Shown: positions 17,897 to 27,851, counted from the stretch's first letter. The stretch is 64,000 nt of DNA from Dyadobacter jiangsuensis (GCF_003014695.1 NZ_PYAS01000013.1:186001-250000); one strand, 5' to 3'. Program-made: numbers and translations. Notes: generated from the sequence alone by a model not told the origin.

Positions 17897-18823
17897 TTAG
17901 TTTTTAGCTTCTTTGGCGTAACGGAACTGGTAAAGTACGCCTACGGAAAAGGCTGTGCTTTGGCCCATGTTCTGTCCAGAGATCACGTGTGATGCGCGCG
18001 CGTTCACACCGATATTTTTAGGTTGGAATTTGGCATACACCCCCACCATGGTCGCTTTCATGTTGTTGGTCGGGAAAGGCATATCGTTCCGGCGAATGTT
18101 GTCGCCACCATCACAGGCTCCATATTCAATAAAACCTTCGGCCTGGATGGCTTTTTTCAAATAACCCAGCCTCGCCGAAGCATCGTATGTATTCGGGACG
18201 GATACCTGGTTGGTATTGTACAACTTGCCATCGGCCTGGTAAGAATCGCGGTCGATGGTGATTTTACTTCTGAAAATATAGGAGCCCGAAGCGGTCAGGT
18301 AAATGCCGCTCTGATGCCGGTAACTTGCCAGCAAGCGCGCAGTGGCGGTTTTGCATTGCAGGCCGATCGACATGGGCAGAAAATCGGGAATGTAGTTGGA
18401 TGTCGGAATCGAAGCGCCCCCGATGGCGTGCAGAGAGAACCCTGATTTGTTCAGGAAACGGTATTTCAGCCAGAGAGAAGCATCCTGCATGCCTTTCTGC
18501 CATTTAAGGTTACCCGCGCTGGTCTTCGTCCACACGTAAGGCACTGCCACGATAGCATTGAAATCTTTGGTAATACCGACTGCGAGCATTGGCATGACGC
18601 TCTGCGTCGTATGGGTACCGATATTGAGGTTTTCACGCTTCAATGTGTTTTCCCAGTACTGGTCCCATGCGCTGTGCGTGTAGGATACGGCCAGACAGGC
18701 CGTCTTTTTACCCATATAAATCGCGTCGTTGGGCATTTGCGCGTAAGCGGAGGATATCGGGCCGGCGATTGTCAGCAAGATGCCGAGCAGACGCAGCCCT
18801 TTTTGATGTAAAGAACTTATCAT
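17897..18823 (-). CDS. Outer-membrane beta-barrel (transporter-like) protein
   Basis: A 308-residue protein with a signal peptide ending SSAYAQ (cleavage near 29) and alternating hydrophobic/aromatic beta strands throughout, such as GFSLHAIGGASIPTS, GIYLTASGSYIF and the terminal GVLYQFRYAKEAKN. This is the pattern of the putative transporter / MetA-pathway phenol-degradation barrel family often found in Bacteroidota. It probably sits in the outer membrane. Neighbours on the same strand are an unknown exported protein upstream (gap 110 bases) and the PAP2 lipoprotein downstream (gap 18), so all three may act together in the cell envelope. Substrate unknown. Confidence 0.75.
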   Translation of the reverse strand: MISSLHQKGLRLLGILLTIAGPISSAYAQMPNDAIYMGKKTACLAVSYTHSAWDQYWENTLKRENLNIGTHTTQSVMPMLAVGITKDFNAIVAVPYVWTKTSAGNLKWQKGMQDASLWLKYRFLNKSGFSLHAIGGASIPTSNYIPDFLPMSIGLQCKTATARLLASYRHQSGIYLTASGSYIFRSKITIDRDSYQADGKLYNTNQVSVPNTYDASARLGYLKKAIQAEGFIEYGACDGGDNIRRNDMPFPTNNMKATMVGVYAKFQPKNIGVNARASHVISGQNMGQSTAFSVGVLYQFRYAKEAKN

Positions 18824-18933
18824 AGATCAGAAATTAATATGATGGCGCACACCTGGACGGGTGCAAATAATGTAGCATACCACTTGACGGTCGGAGGACC
18901 TGACCGTAATGCGTTATGATTCAAAAAGACACG

Positions 18934-19485
18934 CTAGCAATATTCGGGCGGGGGGGATGCCTGTGAGGTCTGGCGCGACATGTAATGCGCCGCCACGTAA
19001 CGGTTGTTGGCCGATAACCGGATCTGCCGGGCAACGGCCCCGGAGTGATCAGGAAACTGCTGTGTATTGGGAATGTAAATTTTCAGAAGGTTACTTAACA
19101 ACTTGATGGCCTTGCCGTACGGACTCTGGGGCATATCGGCTTGCGGGTCACTGAGGACCTGAATTGCATTAGCCAGCTCGAAAAAGTGGTCGCGCGCAGC
19201 CTCGTTGGATTGCAGCGTCACATAAAGCGTATCATTTTGGTGCAGAACGTGGGTAGGGTTGTAAAACTGCCCGTCCTGACGAACCAGTCCCTCAATGTTT
19301 TCAGGCATTTCCAGGTCACCGGAATAGGGCAGCGACGGGAGGTACATTTTCCTGATGAGCGACTCGCCCGTTACTTTGGAAGCAGCGATTTGATAATCCT
19401 TTTCAAAGAAAAGAACAGCGCAGCTTAGCCCAAACATGTTGTAGAGCAGCAATATCAGTAACCCTATCGACGCCAGTCTTCTCAA
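18934..19485 (-). CDS. Unknown exported protein, 183 residues
   Basis: I do not recognise the family. The N-terminus is a hydrophobic signal (RRLASIGLLILLLYNMFGLSC), with a cysteine at 22 whose context is a poor lipobox. The mature part is mixed alpha/beta and ends in the proline-rich PPPEYC. The start is a TTG at 19485: an in-frame TAA lies two codons upstream, and the first internal ATG (codon 17) would remove most of the signal peptide. A good Bacteroidota promoter is placed 22-53 bases upstream and would begin transcription about 15 bases before the TTG, supporting this start. It probably leads an operon with the barrel protein and the PAP2 lipoprotein. Confidence 0.7.
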   Translation of the reverse strand: MRRLASIGLLILLLYNMFGLSCAVLFFEKDYQIAASKVTGESLIRKMYLPSLPYSGDLEMPENIEGLVRQDGQFYNPTHVLHQNDTLYVTLQSNEAARDHFFELANAIQVLSDPQADMPQSPYGKAIKLLSNLLKIYIPNTQQFPDHSGAVARQIRLSANNRYVAAHYMSRQTSQASPPPEYC

Positions 19486-19506
19486 TTCTTAAAGAGGATT
19501 TATAAT

Positions 19507-19538
19507 CAAATGTAATCATTTTAGATACATATAAACAA
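19507..19538 (-). promoter_or_regulatory. Predicted Bacteroidota promoter for the 18.9-19.5 kb gene
   Basis: On the minus strand the -7 box TACATTTG lies at 19507-19514 and a TTG at 19536-19538, separated by 21 bases, which fits the TTG-N19-21-TAnnTTTG pattern. Transcription would start about 15 bases ahead of the TTG start codon at 19485. Confidence 0.6.
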
Positions 19539-19711
19539 GGGTCTGGATAAATCATTAACAGGCTCATTTACTGTTATATGTAGTAACCACTGGTTATTTA
19601 TTATAGGATGAATAGGTTATTTATTTGGATTTCAAAGCTATGTGCATAGAGCCCGGATTAACGACTATCAAAATTTGCTAACTTGATGCCACCATCATAT
19701 CGCCGAAAGCC

Positions 19712-20215
19712 ATGCGAATCTATCCGTCTTTGTCTGAGCTTTGTAAAAACGCCGTATTCTTCCTGTTTCTGGCGTTGTGTGCCTTTGCGGGGCAAACCAC
19801 ATTTACCCAAAAGGACTTTGAAAAGCTGAAACCTATTGTGGGAACCTGGTTAAATAAACGTTCGAGGGGAGATATTTACGAAACCTGGACCCGGAAGAGT
19901 GAAAAAGAGTTTGCCGGCATGAGCTATACGCTGGCGGGCGCCGATACCACGCCTCTTGAAAAGGTCCGCCTTTATATTCAGGGAAACGAGATCGTGTATG
20001 CTCCGGTAGCTGCGGGGCAGAATGATGACAAAGAGGTCTTGTTTAAACTGAAAACCATAGAAGGCAACCGTTTCGTATTCGAGAACCTGCAACACGATTT
20101 TCCCAAACGGATTGTCTACGATTTCCGGTCAAACGATTCGCTGTATGCGCACATCGAAGGCGAAATGCAGTCCCGGCAGCGCAGAATCGATTATCCCTAC
20201 CGCAGAATACATTAA
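19712..20215 (+). CDS. DUF6265 family exported protein
   Basis: A 167-residue protein with an N-terminal hydrophobic signal (AVFFLFLALCAFAGQ) and the DUF6265 pattern: LKPIVGTWLNKRSRGDIYETWTRKSEKEFAGMSYTLAGADTTPLEKVRLYIQGNEIVYAPVAAGQND, then FKLKTIEGNRFVFENLQHDFPKRIVYDF and the terminal RRIDYPYRRI. These beta-rich, lipocalin-like proteins are common in Bacteroidota and their role is unknown. The spacing to the next gene (16 bases to its ATG) indicates co-transcription with a DinB protein. The region upstream (19486-19711) is AT-rich and holds the divergent promoter of the minus-strand gene; no matching plus-strand promoter was clear. Confidence 0.82.
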   Translation: MRIYPSLSELCKNAVFFLFLALCAFAGQTTFTQKDFEKLKPIVGTWLNKRSRGDIYETWTRKSEKEFAGMSYTLAGADTTPLEKVRLYIQGNEIVYAPVAAGQNDDKEVLFKLKTIEGNRFVFENLQHDFPKRIVYDFRSNDSLYAHIEGEMQSRQRRIDYPYRRIH

Positions 20216-20231
20216 ACTATCCATAATCACC

Positions 20232-20750
20232 ATGAAAAGATCAGAGATCCTGCCAATGCCTCAGTTTTTTGACAGATATATTAACCTTGTTGACGATATC
20301 GACCTTTTCGAAGGTTTCTCAAAGCTCACGCCCGAGTCTGTGTTTGCCGAAACAGAAAAGCTGAACGCGCTTGGAGACTGGGTTTATGCAGAAAGCAAAT
20401 GGACCGTCAAGGACATTTTGCAGCACGTGATCGATAACGAAAGGATCATGTCTTACCGGGCGCTACGGTTTTCAAGAAACGACAAAACTCAGCTTCCAGG
20501 CTATGACGAGGCCATTCTTGCGGCCAATACTGTGGCCAGCCACCGCACCGTCGCCGATCTGATGGAGGAATGGAGCGAACTGCGCCGAAGTACCATCACT
20601 TTGTTCAAAAACATGGACAAAACCATGCTGACGCGCGTAGGTAATGCCAATCAGACAGAGATTACGGCCCTTGCTCTGGGCTTTGTGATCCTGGGACATC
20701 CGGTGCATCACATGAAAGTGATCCGCGACCGCTATTTTCCGCTGCTCTAA
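20232..20750 (+). CDS. DinB family protein
   Basis: A 172-residue DinB-like four-helix protein. Expected metal ligands are the histidine in [13 protein letters not shown] and the pair in [16 protein letters not shown] near the C-terminus. The opening segment ([36 protein letters not shown]) is typical of Bacteroidota DinB proteins acting possibly as thiol-dependent transferases or hydrolases. The ATG at 20232-20234 gives normal length; the frame is open earlier, but it overlaps the DUF6265 gene there. Its stop overlaps the stop region of the convergent YyaL-type gene by four bases, leaving no room for a terminator between them. Confidence 0.88.
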   Translation: MKRSEILPMPQFFDRYINLVDDIDLFEGFSKLTPESVFAETEKLNALGDWVYAESKWTVKDILQHVIDNERIMSYRALRFSRNDKTQLPGYDEAILAANTVASHRTVADLMEEWSELRRSTITLFKNMDKTMLTRVGNANQTEITALALGFVILGHPVHHMKVIRDRYFPLL

Positions 20751-22762
20751 ACGCCTGCGAGCTGATCGAGCGCTTCCTCCACCTTGGTTACCGGCAACTG
20801 GCAGGTTTTATCGTAACAAACGTAAATGGCCGTTTTGGCATTTATTTCAGTCCGGTTCTGTAACAGCGGCAGCGTGGAGGAGGTGCTTGTTCCCATCACG
20901 ATTTTGTTGGGAATAAAAAAGCGATCAAAGTCCTTGCGCATCGCATCCGCATCCCCGCCGACGATCGCGATTTCGGCAGTCGGAACGGCGCGTTGGCAAT
21001 ACAGGGCGGCCCAGTTGGTAACCCATTGCACATCTGCGAGGAGCAGCTTCGTCATTTTGGAAAGCATATTGTCGGCTATTTCCAGGTAATCGTCGCGGTC
21101 CAGCATTTTACCCAAGGTGTAAAGATTATGGGACATCATCGAGTTGGAAGCCGGGATTACGTTATCGAAGAGCTCTTTCTTGCGTGCAATGAGCGTTTCC
21201 CCGTACGCATCGGTGAAATGGAAGAAACCCTCCGACTGGTCGAAGAAATTGCTTAGCGTGTAATCGGCCAGCGCTTGCGCGTTTTGCAGCCAGTCTTCTT
21301 CAAACGTGATCTGATAAAGTCCGAGGTAGCCTTCGATGACCGCGGCATAATCTTCCAGAAAGCCCGTTACAGTAGCTACCCCGTTCTTGTAGCTGTGTTT
21401 CAGACGGTTTTCCGTAGTCATTTTTTCAGCGATGAAATGCCCGGTCGCAACGGCCAGATCACGGATTTCTTCATGGCCTAATGCACGGTAGGAATCGGTC
21501 AGGCCTTTGATCAGCAGGCCGTTCCACGATGCCAGTATTTTATCATCCAGCCCCGGCCTGATTTTCGACCGGCGTTTTTCAGCCAGTTTAGCTAATGCAT
21601 TTTCATACAGTGCAACAAAATCACCCGCCTGAATACCGGCTGTTTTAGCAGCATATTCCACGGGTTCGGTCAAATGCAGGTGATTGTAGCCGTGCTCCCA
21701 GTTGCCATGCCGAGATATTCTGTAAAGTTTTGAAAACCAGCTAAAATCATCGCCCAATGCTGTTTTTAGCTCCTGTTCGGTCCAGATATAAAACTTGCCT
21801 TCGATGCCCTCGCTGTCGGCGTCCAATGCGGAGAAGAAACCGCCGTCCTTGCTGAGCATTTCGTTTCGGAGCCAGTGAATGGTCTGCTCGATGCGGTTTG
21901 CATAAAGCGGGTTTTGGGTCAGCGAGTAGGCTTCTGCGTAAATGCTCAGCAGCTGCCCGTTATCATAAAGCATTTTCTCAAAATGCGGAATAAACCAGTC
22001 CTCGTCCACCGAATAACGCGCCCAGCCGCCGCCGACGTGATCGTAAATTCCGCCCAGGGCAATGCGGTTCAACGACAACTCTACCTGCGCTAATGCTTCG
22101 GGATTCTGGCTGATATCGAAATAGCGCAGCAGAAATTTATAGATCGACGGCATCATGAACTTCGGCGCGCGGTCCATACCGCCTTTCTCAGTGTCGAAAT
22201 GCCGCTGAATCTGCTCGAACATCGCGTCCGCATCGCTCGTGTTGAAATGAATGGTACCATTCACCAAGCCGTATTTCTGGCTCTCGGATGCCACCATATT
22301 TTCGACAAAACCCTCCGCAGAGCTTGCCAACTCGCCGTAATGGTTGGTAAATGCCTGGTTAATGCTTTTTAAAAGCTGTACCCAATTTTGCGGCGGCAGG
22401 TAGGTAACCCCGTAAAAAGGTTTGGTATCGGGCAGCAGAAATACATTCAGCGGCCACCCCCCGCGCACGCCCATCGCCTGTACGGCATCCATGTACACCG
22501 CGTCCACGTCGGGGCGCTCTTCCCGGTCGACTTTGATGCACACAAAGTACTCGTTCATTACCTGGGCAATAGGCTCTTTTTCAAAGCATTCCCGCTCCAT
22601 AACGTGGCACCAGTGGCAAGCCGAGTAGCCAATACTGACTAGAATAGGTTTGTTTTCGCTTTTGGCTTTGGATAAAGCTTCTTCGCCCCAGGGATACCAA
22701 TCTACCGGGTTGTGGGCGTGTTGAAGTAGATATGGGCTGGTTTCTTGGCTGAGTCGGTTCAT
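20747..22762 (-). CDS. YyaL/SSP411-type thioredoxin-domain protein
   Basis: A 671-residue protein with an N-terminal thioredoxin-like domain (about 1-165) followed by a six-hairpin (alpha/alpha)6 glycosidase-like domain. The opening [30 protein letters not shown] and the redox motif C49-HW-C52 in [11 protein letters not shown] are hallmarks of the family, as are [24 protein letters not shown] and [35 protein letters not shown]. The biochemical role is not settled; human SPATA20 is a relative. There is no signal peptide, so it is cytoplasmic. The T9SS cargo gene lies 17 bases upstream on the same strand and may share its transcript. Confidence 0.93.
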   Translation of the reverse strand: MNRLSQETSPYLLQHAHNPVDWYPWGEEALSKAKSENKPILVSIGYSACHWCHVMERECFEKEPIAQVMNEYFVCIKVDREERPDVDAVYMDAVQAMGVRGGWPLNVFLLPDTKPFYGVTYLPPQNWVQLLKSINQAFTNHYGELASSAEGFVENMVASESQKYGLVNGTIHFNTSDADAMFEQIQRHFDTEKGGMDRAPKFMMPSIYKFLLRYFDISQNPEALAQVELSLNRIALGGIYDHVGGGWARYSVDEDWFIPHFEKMLYDNGQLLSIYAEAYSLTQNPLYANRIEQTIHWLRNEMLSKDGGFFSALDADSEGIEGKFYIWTEQELKTALGDDFSWFSKLYRISRHGNWEHGYNHLHLTEPVEYAAKTAGIQAGDFVALYENALAKLAEKRRSKIRPGLDDKILASWNGLLIKGLTDSYRALGHEEIRDLAVATGHFIAEKMTTENRLKHSYKNGVATVTGFLEDYAAVIEGYLGLYQITFEEDWLQNAQALADYTLSNFFDQSEGFFHFTDAYGETLIARKKELFDNVIPASNSMMSHNLYTLGKMLDRDDYLEIADNMLSKMTKLLLADVQWVTNWAALYCQRAVPTAEIAIVGGDADAMRKDFDRFFIPNKIVMGTSTSSTLPLLQNRTEINAKTAIYVCYDKTCQLPVTKVEEALDQLAGV

Positions 22763-22779
22763 AGCTATGCAGGCAGCGG

Positions 22780-24411
22780 CTATTGCAGGATCACTACCTT
22801 TTTAATGACAGTTCGGTTGTTGGTGGTGAAACGGGCAAAATACATGCCAGACGATAGTTTGGGCAGCGTGATCTTCATTTTTGTTTCACCAGCGAATGCT
22901 TTCAGTTTTTGTTGCAGGAATGTCTGTCCTTTGGTATTGGTCAATGCAAATTCAACATCGGTAACCCCGTTGATACCCGCTAGCGAAACATTGAGTTCCT
23001 GCGCTGCCGGGTTGGGGTATACATTAACCATATCCAGTGAGGGTTCAACGCCATTGACGGTGTCGTTCAGATCGAATTTGCAGAGAAAAACTTCCTTTCC
23101 TTTTAAGGTAATGTTGCGCGCCCAGTTCTGATAGGAAACTGTGATCGAAGTGGTGGCATTATCGGCCGCATACGGATTTTGGGCGGCGATCAGGATATTC
23201 TGGCCTTTTACAATTCCGCGCCAAACCGGGTTTTGCTGCTCCATATTGTCACGCGCCGACATCGGGATCGCCAATTGATAATCTCCTTCAAGCATATCCT
23301 TGAATTGCGAGAGCCGGTACAGCCCGTAAATGAAATGCTCATAGGGCGCGTAATTTTCTTTCCTGTCGGCCGATAAAAATGGGTTTTCCCAAAGCCAGAG
23401 GCCTTTTGCGCCGGAAAAGAACGGGAAAATCGCCGTGGCTTCGGCCATGAAGTCGGTGATCAGCGGGATGTTTGGGTCATAGCTGTCGTGTACGCGCAGC
23501 CAGACGAACGGGATGATCGGCTTGTTGCTCCACGCCGCATTCGCTTCGATGCTGAACAGCAGGTAGGAGAGGTAGTCCTTGCCGATGGGGTGGTCGTAAC
23601 CATAATAGTAATATGGCGAGGGCGACAGGAAATCCATGGCATTGTAGAAGCTGCCACCGATCTTGCCTGCATTGTCCTGCATCAGATAATGCGTGCGCGC
23701 CAGGTTAGTTGTCCAGTCCTGCCAGCTGTTTGCTGTGATATTTAGCCAGGTATTACGGATAGGTACATCGCTGTAACTGGTCAACGAAGCCTTGACACCT
23801 TTGGCGCGCAGGCGGTTAGCTGCCTCGGTGTACCACCAGCGCATATCGCGCTTGTAGGCAGCCAGAAAATCGGCATCGGACAGGTTGCGGTAATTTTGGG
23901 GTATCTGTGTGTTGGTTTTCAGTGCGAGGATATCGCGGTCCTCACGCTGCATACGCTCGATGTCAAGGCACACCACGTCGGTGCTGGTAACGGTGGCGGC
24001 ATAATTATCCCAATAGCTTCGGTAGGCTGCCGTATCATTCCCCCACGGGCTTTTCAGCGCATTATCCGCCCAGGGTTGGTTACCGCTCGATGTGGCCACG
24101 CCGTACCACAGATTTGCAAGCTGCTTGGGGGCCAGTGACCCGGGTTCCGAACCGCTGAATGCGGCAATATGACTGAAACCATGTTTCAACGGCTGTGACT
24201 GGGTATCTCCGAAGCGCGGCCCGCTGTAAATGATTTTAAATGGAAGCGAAAACTCCGGGAATTTGCCCCATTCTATGCTATTGTTGGTTGTAACGGGGTT
24301 TAGCACATAACCGGGCTGGCAGTTCTGGCTGTGAGCCTTTGATGCGATGAGCAATACACTCAGAAAAATGCTGAAAAATGCCTTTGAATAGATGTTTGTA
24401 TAGTATGTCAT
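22780..24411 (-). CDS. T9SS-secreted protein of unknown catalytic family
   Basis: A 543-residue secreted protein: signal peptide ending ASKAHSQ, a large N-terminal domain (about 30-440) and a type A T9SS sorting domain (about 455-543: [17 protein letters not shown] ... [22 protein letters not shown]). The main domain contains [45 protein letters not shown] and [11 protein letters not shown], spaced as the strands of a TIM barrel, and acidic residues at barrel-strand ends suggest a glycoside-hydrolase-like fold. I cannot name a family. It is exported through the Sec and T9SS routes to the cell surface. Downstream, the YyaL-type gene starts 17 bases later. Confidence 0.82.
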   Translation of the reverse strand: MTYYTNIYSKAFFSIFLSVLLIASKAHSQNCQPGYVLNPVTTNNSIEWGKFPEFSLPFKIIYSGPRFGDTQSQPLKHGFSHIAAFSGSEPGSLAPKQLANLWYGVATSSGNQPWADNALKSPWGNDTAAYRSYWDNYAATVTSTDVVCLDIERMQREDRDILALKTNTQIPQNYRNLSDADFLAAYKRDMRWWYTEAANRLRAKGVKASLTSYSDVPIRNTWLNITANSWQDWTTNLARTHYLMQDNAGKIGGSFYNAMDFLSPSPYYYYGYDHPIGKDYLSYLLFSIEANAAWSNKPIIPFVWLRVHDSYDPNIPLITDFMAEATAIFPFFSGAKGLWLWENPFLSADRKENYAPYEHFIYGLYRLSQFKDMLEGDYQLAIPMSARDNMEQQNPVWRGIVKGQNILIAAQNPYAADNATTSITVSYQNWARNITLKGKEVFLCKFDLNDTVNGVEPSLDMVNVYPNPAAQELNVSLAGINGVTDVEFALTNTKGQTFLQQKLKAFAGETKMKITLPKLSSGMYFARFTTNNRTVIKKVVILQ

Positions 24412-24434
24412 AAGATTTGACCAGACAAATTCGT

Positions 24435-24442
24435 TACTTTTG
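24435..24442 (+). promoter_or_regulatory. Possible -7 box for the lipoprotein gene
   Basis: TACTTTTG followed by CA matches the TAnnTTTG consensus. A TTG lies at 24417-24419, only 15 bases upstream, which is shorter than usual, so support is partial. The leader to the ATG at 24539 would be about 90 bases. Confidence 0.35.
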
Positions 24443-24538
24443 CAATGTCGCCAATTTCATTTTTCCGAGACGAGCAGTTCGGGATGCGGAATAGTTCAGC
24501 TGAAAAGAAATTGCCTTGAAACGTAAAATACAATCAAC

Positions 24539-24994
24539 ATGAAACGATTACTTCTTTTTGTTCCAGTCCTGTTTTTCTCGCTTTTGGTAATTAGCTGCGG
24601 AGACAAAGATAAGGACCAAACGCCTGAGCCAACAGCAAAGAGTAAAATACTGGTCAATTATCCGTGGAGAATGTCCGCCGTGACGGATTTGTCGGGAAAG
24701 GCCATTCCGGATACCCAATGGGGGACGGATACAAAATACATTTTGAAAATGGACATCCAGTTTCAATCAAATGCGACTGTGAAAGCATTGGATCAAGGTT
24801 CAAGTCAGGTACTCAATGGTGGGACCTGGTATCTGATCAACGAAGAAAAAGCGCTGGATATCAAGATTATAGGATTCTCCGGCGAATTCGGACTGGAAGA
24901 ATTAACGAGCAGTAAAATGAGACTGAAGAGCAAAATGCCGGTTAATGGGGTAGAGCAGGAGGCGATTATGGTCTTCCAGCCTGTGATCAAATAA
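24539..24994 (+). CDS. Lipocalin-like lipoprotein
   Basis: A 151-residue lipoprotein with lipobox VISC (C20) followed by an acidic sorting-type stretch GDKDKD. The mature part is beta-rich: WRMSAVTDLSGKAIPD, YILKMDIQFQSNATVKALD, GGTWYLINEEKALDIKI and ELTSSKMRLKSK, which is the usual Bacteroidota lipocalin-like pattern (start of strand with W and a core GTW). Function unknown. A strong terminator follows 30 bases after its stop, so it is a single-gene transcript. Confidence 0.75.
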   Translation: MKRLLLFVPVLFFSLLVISCGDKDKDQTPEPTAKSKILVNYPWRMSAVTDLSGKAIPDTQWGTDTKYILKMDIQFQSNATVKALDQGSSQVLNGGTWYLINEEKALDIKIIGFSGEFGLEELTSSKMRLKSKMPVNGVEQEAIMVFQPVIK

Positions 24995-25023
24995 CCGGTG
25001 GTGCGATATACAATTTATAGTGG

Positions 25024-25054
25024 AAAGCGGCGGATAAAATCTGCCGCTTTTCTT
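25024..25054 (+). terminator. Intrinsic terminator after the lipoprotein gene
   Basis: Hairpin with a stem of 12 pairs including one G-T (left arm from AAAGCGGC, right arm GCCGCTTT, loop AAA at 25036-25038) followed by TTTTCTTATTTT. This is the classic GC stem plus U tract arrangement. Confidence 0.85.
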
Positions 25055-25075
25055 ATTTTGTACAAATTTTTTTGA

Positions 25076-26389
25076 ATGAAAAAGAACGTACCCTCCATCA
25101 TCAACGCGTGGTGCATGTACGATTGGGCCAATTCGGTGCACGCATTGGTGATCGTATCCAGCATTTTTCCCGTCTATTTCAGCGCAACTGCACTAAGTGC
25201 TTCGGGTACGCCCGAAGTCAATTTTTTCGGCGCTCAGATCAAAAGCTCCGTGCTTTTTTCCTACACGGTCTCCGTCTCGTTCCTGATCACCGCGCTATTG
25301 ATCCCGATTTGCACGGCTATCGCTGATTTTACAGGCAAGAAGAAGCGGTTTATGCAGTTTTTCTGCTATACCGGCGCAGTGAGTTGTATGCTGCTGTATT
25401 TTTTTACCAAAGAAACCATGATTTCCGGCGTGTTTCTATTCGGTTTGAGCCTGATCGGATGGAGCGGCAGCATCGTTTTTTACGACTCCTACCTGCCCGA
25501 AATCGCAACCGAAGACCGCTTCGATCAATACAGTGCGCGGGGTTTTTCGCTGGGTTACCTGGGGAGCGTGCTGTTGCTGCTATTCAATTTGAGTATGATC
25601 CTCGCGCCGCAGTTCTATGGTATTACCCAAAAGTCGCTTCCTGCCCGAATATCGTTTTTCACCGTGGGCCTGTGGTGGATATTGTTTGCCCAGATTCCTT
25701 TTTATTACCTGCCTTCCGGCAATGCGGAAAAGGAAAAGAGCGGCAACTGGATATTTCATGGGTTTAAAGAGCTAAGGAAAGTGTACGGGCGCCTGCGTGA
25801 GCAGCCTTATCTGGCCAAGTTTCTGAGCGCATTCTTCATTTACACTATGGGCCTGCGCACAGTCATGTACGTAGCGACGATCTTTGGAGCAAATGAATTG
25901 AAACTGCCTTCGCAAAGTCTGATCATTACGGTGCTTCTGATTCAGTTGGTCGGCATTGCCGGCTCTTATACATTTGCATGGCTTTCGGGCAAGATCGGTA
26001 ATATATATGCTTTGATGATCGGCGTGGCTATCTGGATCGGCATCTGCACGGGGGCCTATTACACCACCGAAGCGATGGAGTTTTATGTGATTGCTTGCAC
26101 AGTAGGTATGGTGATGGGCGGCATTCAATCGCTTTCCCGCTCCACTTATTCCAAACTGATTCCCGAGAATATTACCGACACGGCCTCTTATTTCAGCTTT
26201 TATGACGTGACCGAAAAGCTGGCCATTGTGATAGGTACATTTATATATGGTACGGTCGAGCACATTACCGGCAGCATGCGCAACAGCATACTGGCGCTGC
26301 TGATCATTTTCGTGATCGGACTGCTGCTGCTATACCGTATTCCTTCCCGGAAAGTTTACAGCTTCGAATTGGATCGTAACAAAAATTGA
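25076..26389 (+). CDS. UMF1-family MFS transporter
   Basis: A 437-residue inner-membrane transporter with about twelve hydrophobic helices. The opening INAWCMYDWANSVHALVIVSSIFPVYF is the hallmark of the UMF1/Atg22-like branch of the major facilitator superfamily (the YDWANS motif), and VFYDSYLPEIATEDRFDQYSARGFSLGYLGSVLLL and MGGIQSLSRSTYSKLIPEN are also typical. Substrates of bacterial UMF1 transporters are unproven; fungal relatives export amino acids from the vacuole. The ATG is 22 bases beyond the preceding terminator. The gene ends 25 bases before tRNA-Val on the same strand, with no terminator between. Confidence 0.93.
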   Translation: MKKNVPSIINAWCMYDWANSVHALVIVSSIFPVYFSATALSASGTPEVNFFGAQIKSSVLFSYTVSVSFLITALLIPICTAIADFTGKKKRFMQFFCYTGAVSCMLLYFFTKETMISGVFLFGLSLIGWSGSIVFYDSYLPEIATEDRFDQYSARGFSLGYLGSVLLLLFNLSMILAPQFYGITQKSLPARISFFTVGLWWILFAQIPFYYLPSGNAEKEKSGNWIFHGFKELRKVYGRLREQPYLAKFLSAFFIYTMGLRTVMYVATIFGANELKLPSQSLIITVLLIQLVGIAGSYTFAWLSGKIGNIYALMIGVAIWIGICTGAYYTTEAMEFYVIACTVGMVMGGIQSLSRSTYSKLIPENITDTASYFSFYDVTEKLAIVIGTFIYGTVEHITGSMRNSILALLIIFVIGLLLLYRIPSRKVYSFELDRNKN

Positions 26390-26413
26390 TTTAATATCGC
26401 GGCACGAAAGCGA

Positions 26414-26488
26414 AGGATGTTAGCTCAGCTGGTTCAGAGCGCCGCCTTGACAGGGCGGAGGTCAGCGGTTCGAACCCGCTACGTCCTA
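26414..26488 (+). tRNA. tRNA-Val (anticodon GAC)
   Basis: Cloverleaf drawn by hand: acceptor AGGATGT pairs with ACGTCCT with one G-T pair, D stem GCTC/GAGC, anticodon stem CCGCC/GGCGG around loop TTGACAG (anticodon GAC), variable loop AGGTC, T stem AGCGG/CCGCT around TTCGAAC, and discriminator A. CCA is not encoded, as usual in Bacteroidota. It reads GUC and GUU valine codons. It follows the UMF1 transporter by 25 bases and is followed by a hairpin terminator. Confidence 0.97.
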
Positions 26489-26493
26489 CAAAA

Positions 26494-26528
26494 AAAGGCT
26501 TGTATATCAATATGATATGCAAGCCTTT
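26494..26528. terminator. Bidirectional terminator between tRNA-Val and SBBP gene
   Basis: Perfect nine-base arms AAAGGCTTG and CAAGCCTTT (26494-26502 and 26520-26528), with an additional inner TATATC/GATATG pairing. A-runs before and T-runs after the stem let it act on both the tRNA transcript and the convergent minus-strand SBBP gene. Confidence 0.8.
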
Positions 26529-26561
26529 GTCGTATTATCGCTGATGACTATTAGTTGTCGC

Positions 26562-27851
26562 TTATAATTGATATGCGATCACAAAAATATCAAGGAAACC
26601 GGCTGAGATTTTGGAGCTGCCGCCGAATGTGAGATTCCCTTTATAATATCCTGACAGGTGGGGTTTGTCATTACTGCCGACCGCGATGCCAGTACCGGCG
26701 ACAGTATCGTCGCTACGTGGAAATTCCGCGCGCTGAAGCATGCCATCTGCGCCATATTTTAACAGGGTCGAGACATTGCTTATTACGTACGCATTGCCCG
26801 ACTTATCAGTGGCTACACCCGATCCCTGAGCGGTCTTATCAAGCGGCATGTTCCATAATAGGCTGCCATCGGGGCTATATTTTGCCAGGAAGCCGCTGGC
26901 ATTGGCTTCGTGTTGGCCTGTCACGAATACATTACCAAGCAGGTCCAGGGCGATACCTCTGCCAGAATCGGAGTATGGTTTTCCCAATGATTGCATCCAT
27001 TTAAACGAGCCGTCCTTATCGTATTTGGCAACAAATGCATCGGCATATCCCACGGAGGTCGTGCTGGTATTGCCGAAGGCCGTGGTGCCAAAAAACGCGC
27101 CTGTCACATAAACGTCGCCGCCCGGGTCGGCTGCGATCCCATATCCGGTTTCGCGCTCGCTGCCCCCGGCTGATCGTACCCACAAAAATTCACCGTCGGT
27201 ATTGTACTTGGCAACAAACAGATCAAACTCTCCGGCAGACTGTTTGCGGACGCCTCCAAAGAAGCCGGTGCCCTGAAATTCTCCGGTCAGATATACGTTA
27301 GCCGCATTATCGAGGGCCAGGTCATAGCTGCGCTCTCCGCCGTCGCTTCCAGCGGTGCGGATCCATTGTGGCTGACCATGGGTGTCATATTTAGCAATGA
27401 ACACGTCGGCGCTGCCCGCGGAGGTAACCGAGATGTCGCCGGCGGAAACCGTTTCATAATAATGTCCGGTCACATATACATTGCCATTCGCGTCCACTGC
27501 AACACCGTGCCCCTCGTCGTGTCCGGCACCTCCAATGGCCTGGACCCATTCGAGTTTCCCTGTCGGCTTGTATTTTGCGATGAATACATCGGTGTTCCCT
27601 TTCGCGATTATGCTAATGCTGTCGAAGGTGGTTGTGGAAGAAAATGCACCGGTCACGTATATATTGTTTGCCTTGTCTACGGCAATATCATAACTAATGG
27701 CATTTGATGCGGTAATTATGATGGGCGGGGTTATGATACCAATTGTATCTCCTTTCCCGGCATTCTCCGGTACCGGCGTAGGTTCATGGGAATGCGGATT
27801 TTTACATTGCCATAACCCCAAACACAAAATAAAAAAGCAAACATATCTCAT
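26562..27851 (-). CDS. SBBP-repeat beta-propeller lipoprotein
   Basis: A 429-residue lipoprotein with lipobox LWQC (C16) and about seven copies of the SBBP propeller repeat, with the units built around NxYVTGxF, FIAKYxxxGxLxWVxxxG and GxGxAxDxxGNVYVTG (for example NVYVTGHYYETVSAGD and DVYVTGAFFGTTAFGN). It probably forms a beta-propeller on the outer membrane or in the periplasm. The start is ATG at 27849-27851; a TTG two codons earlier is less likely. A role in binding is possible but unproven. It faces the alarmone-hydrolase-like gene across a 190-base divergent spacer. Confidence 0.85.
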   Translation of the reverse strand: MRYVCFFILCLGLWQCKNPHSHEPTPVPENAGKGDTIGIITPPIIITASNAISYDIAVDKANNIYVTGAFSSTTTFDSISIIAKGNTDVFIAKYKPTGKLEWVQAIGGAGHDEGHGVAVDANGNVYVTGHYYETVSAGDISVTSAGSADVFIAKYDTHGQPQWIRTAGSDGGERSYDLALDNAANVYLTGEFQGTGFFGGVRKQSAGEFDLFVAKYNTDGEFLWVRSAGGSERETGYGIAADPGGDVYVTGAFFGTTAFGNTSTTSVGYADAFVAKYDKDGSFKWMQSLGKPYSDSGRGIALDLLGNVFVTGQHEANASGFLAKYSPDGSLLWNMPLDKTAQGSGVATDKSGNAYVISNVSTLLKYGADGMLQRAEFPRSDDTVAGTGIAVGSNDKPHLSGYYKGNLTFGGSSKISAGFLDIFVIAYQL

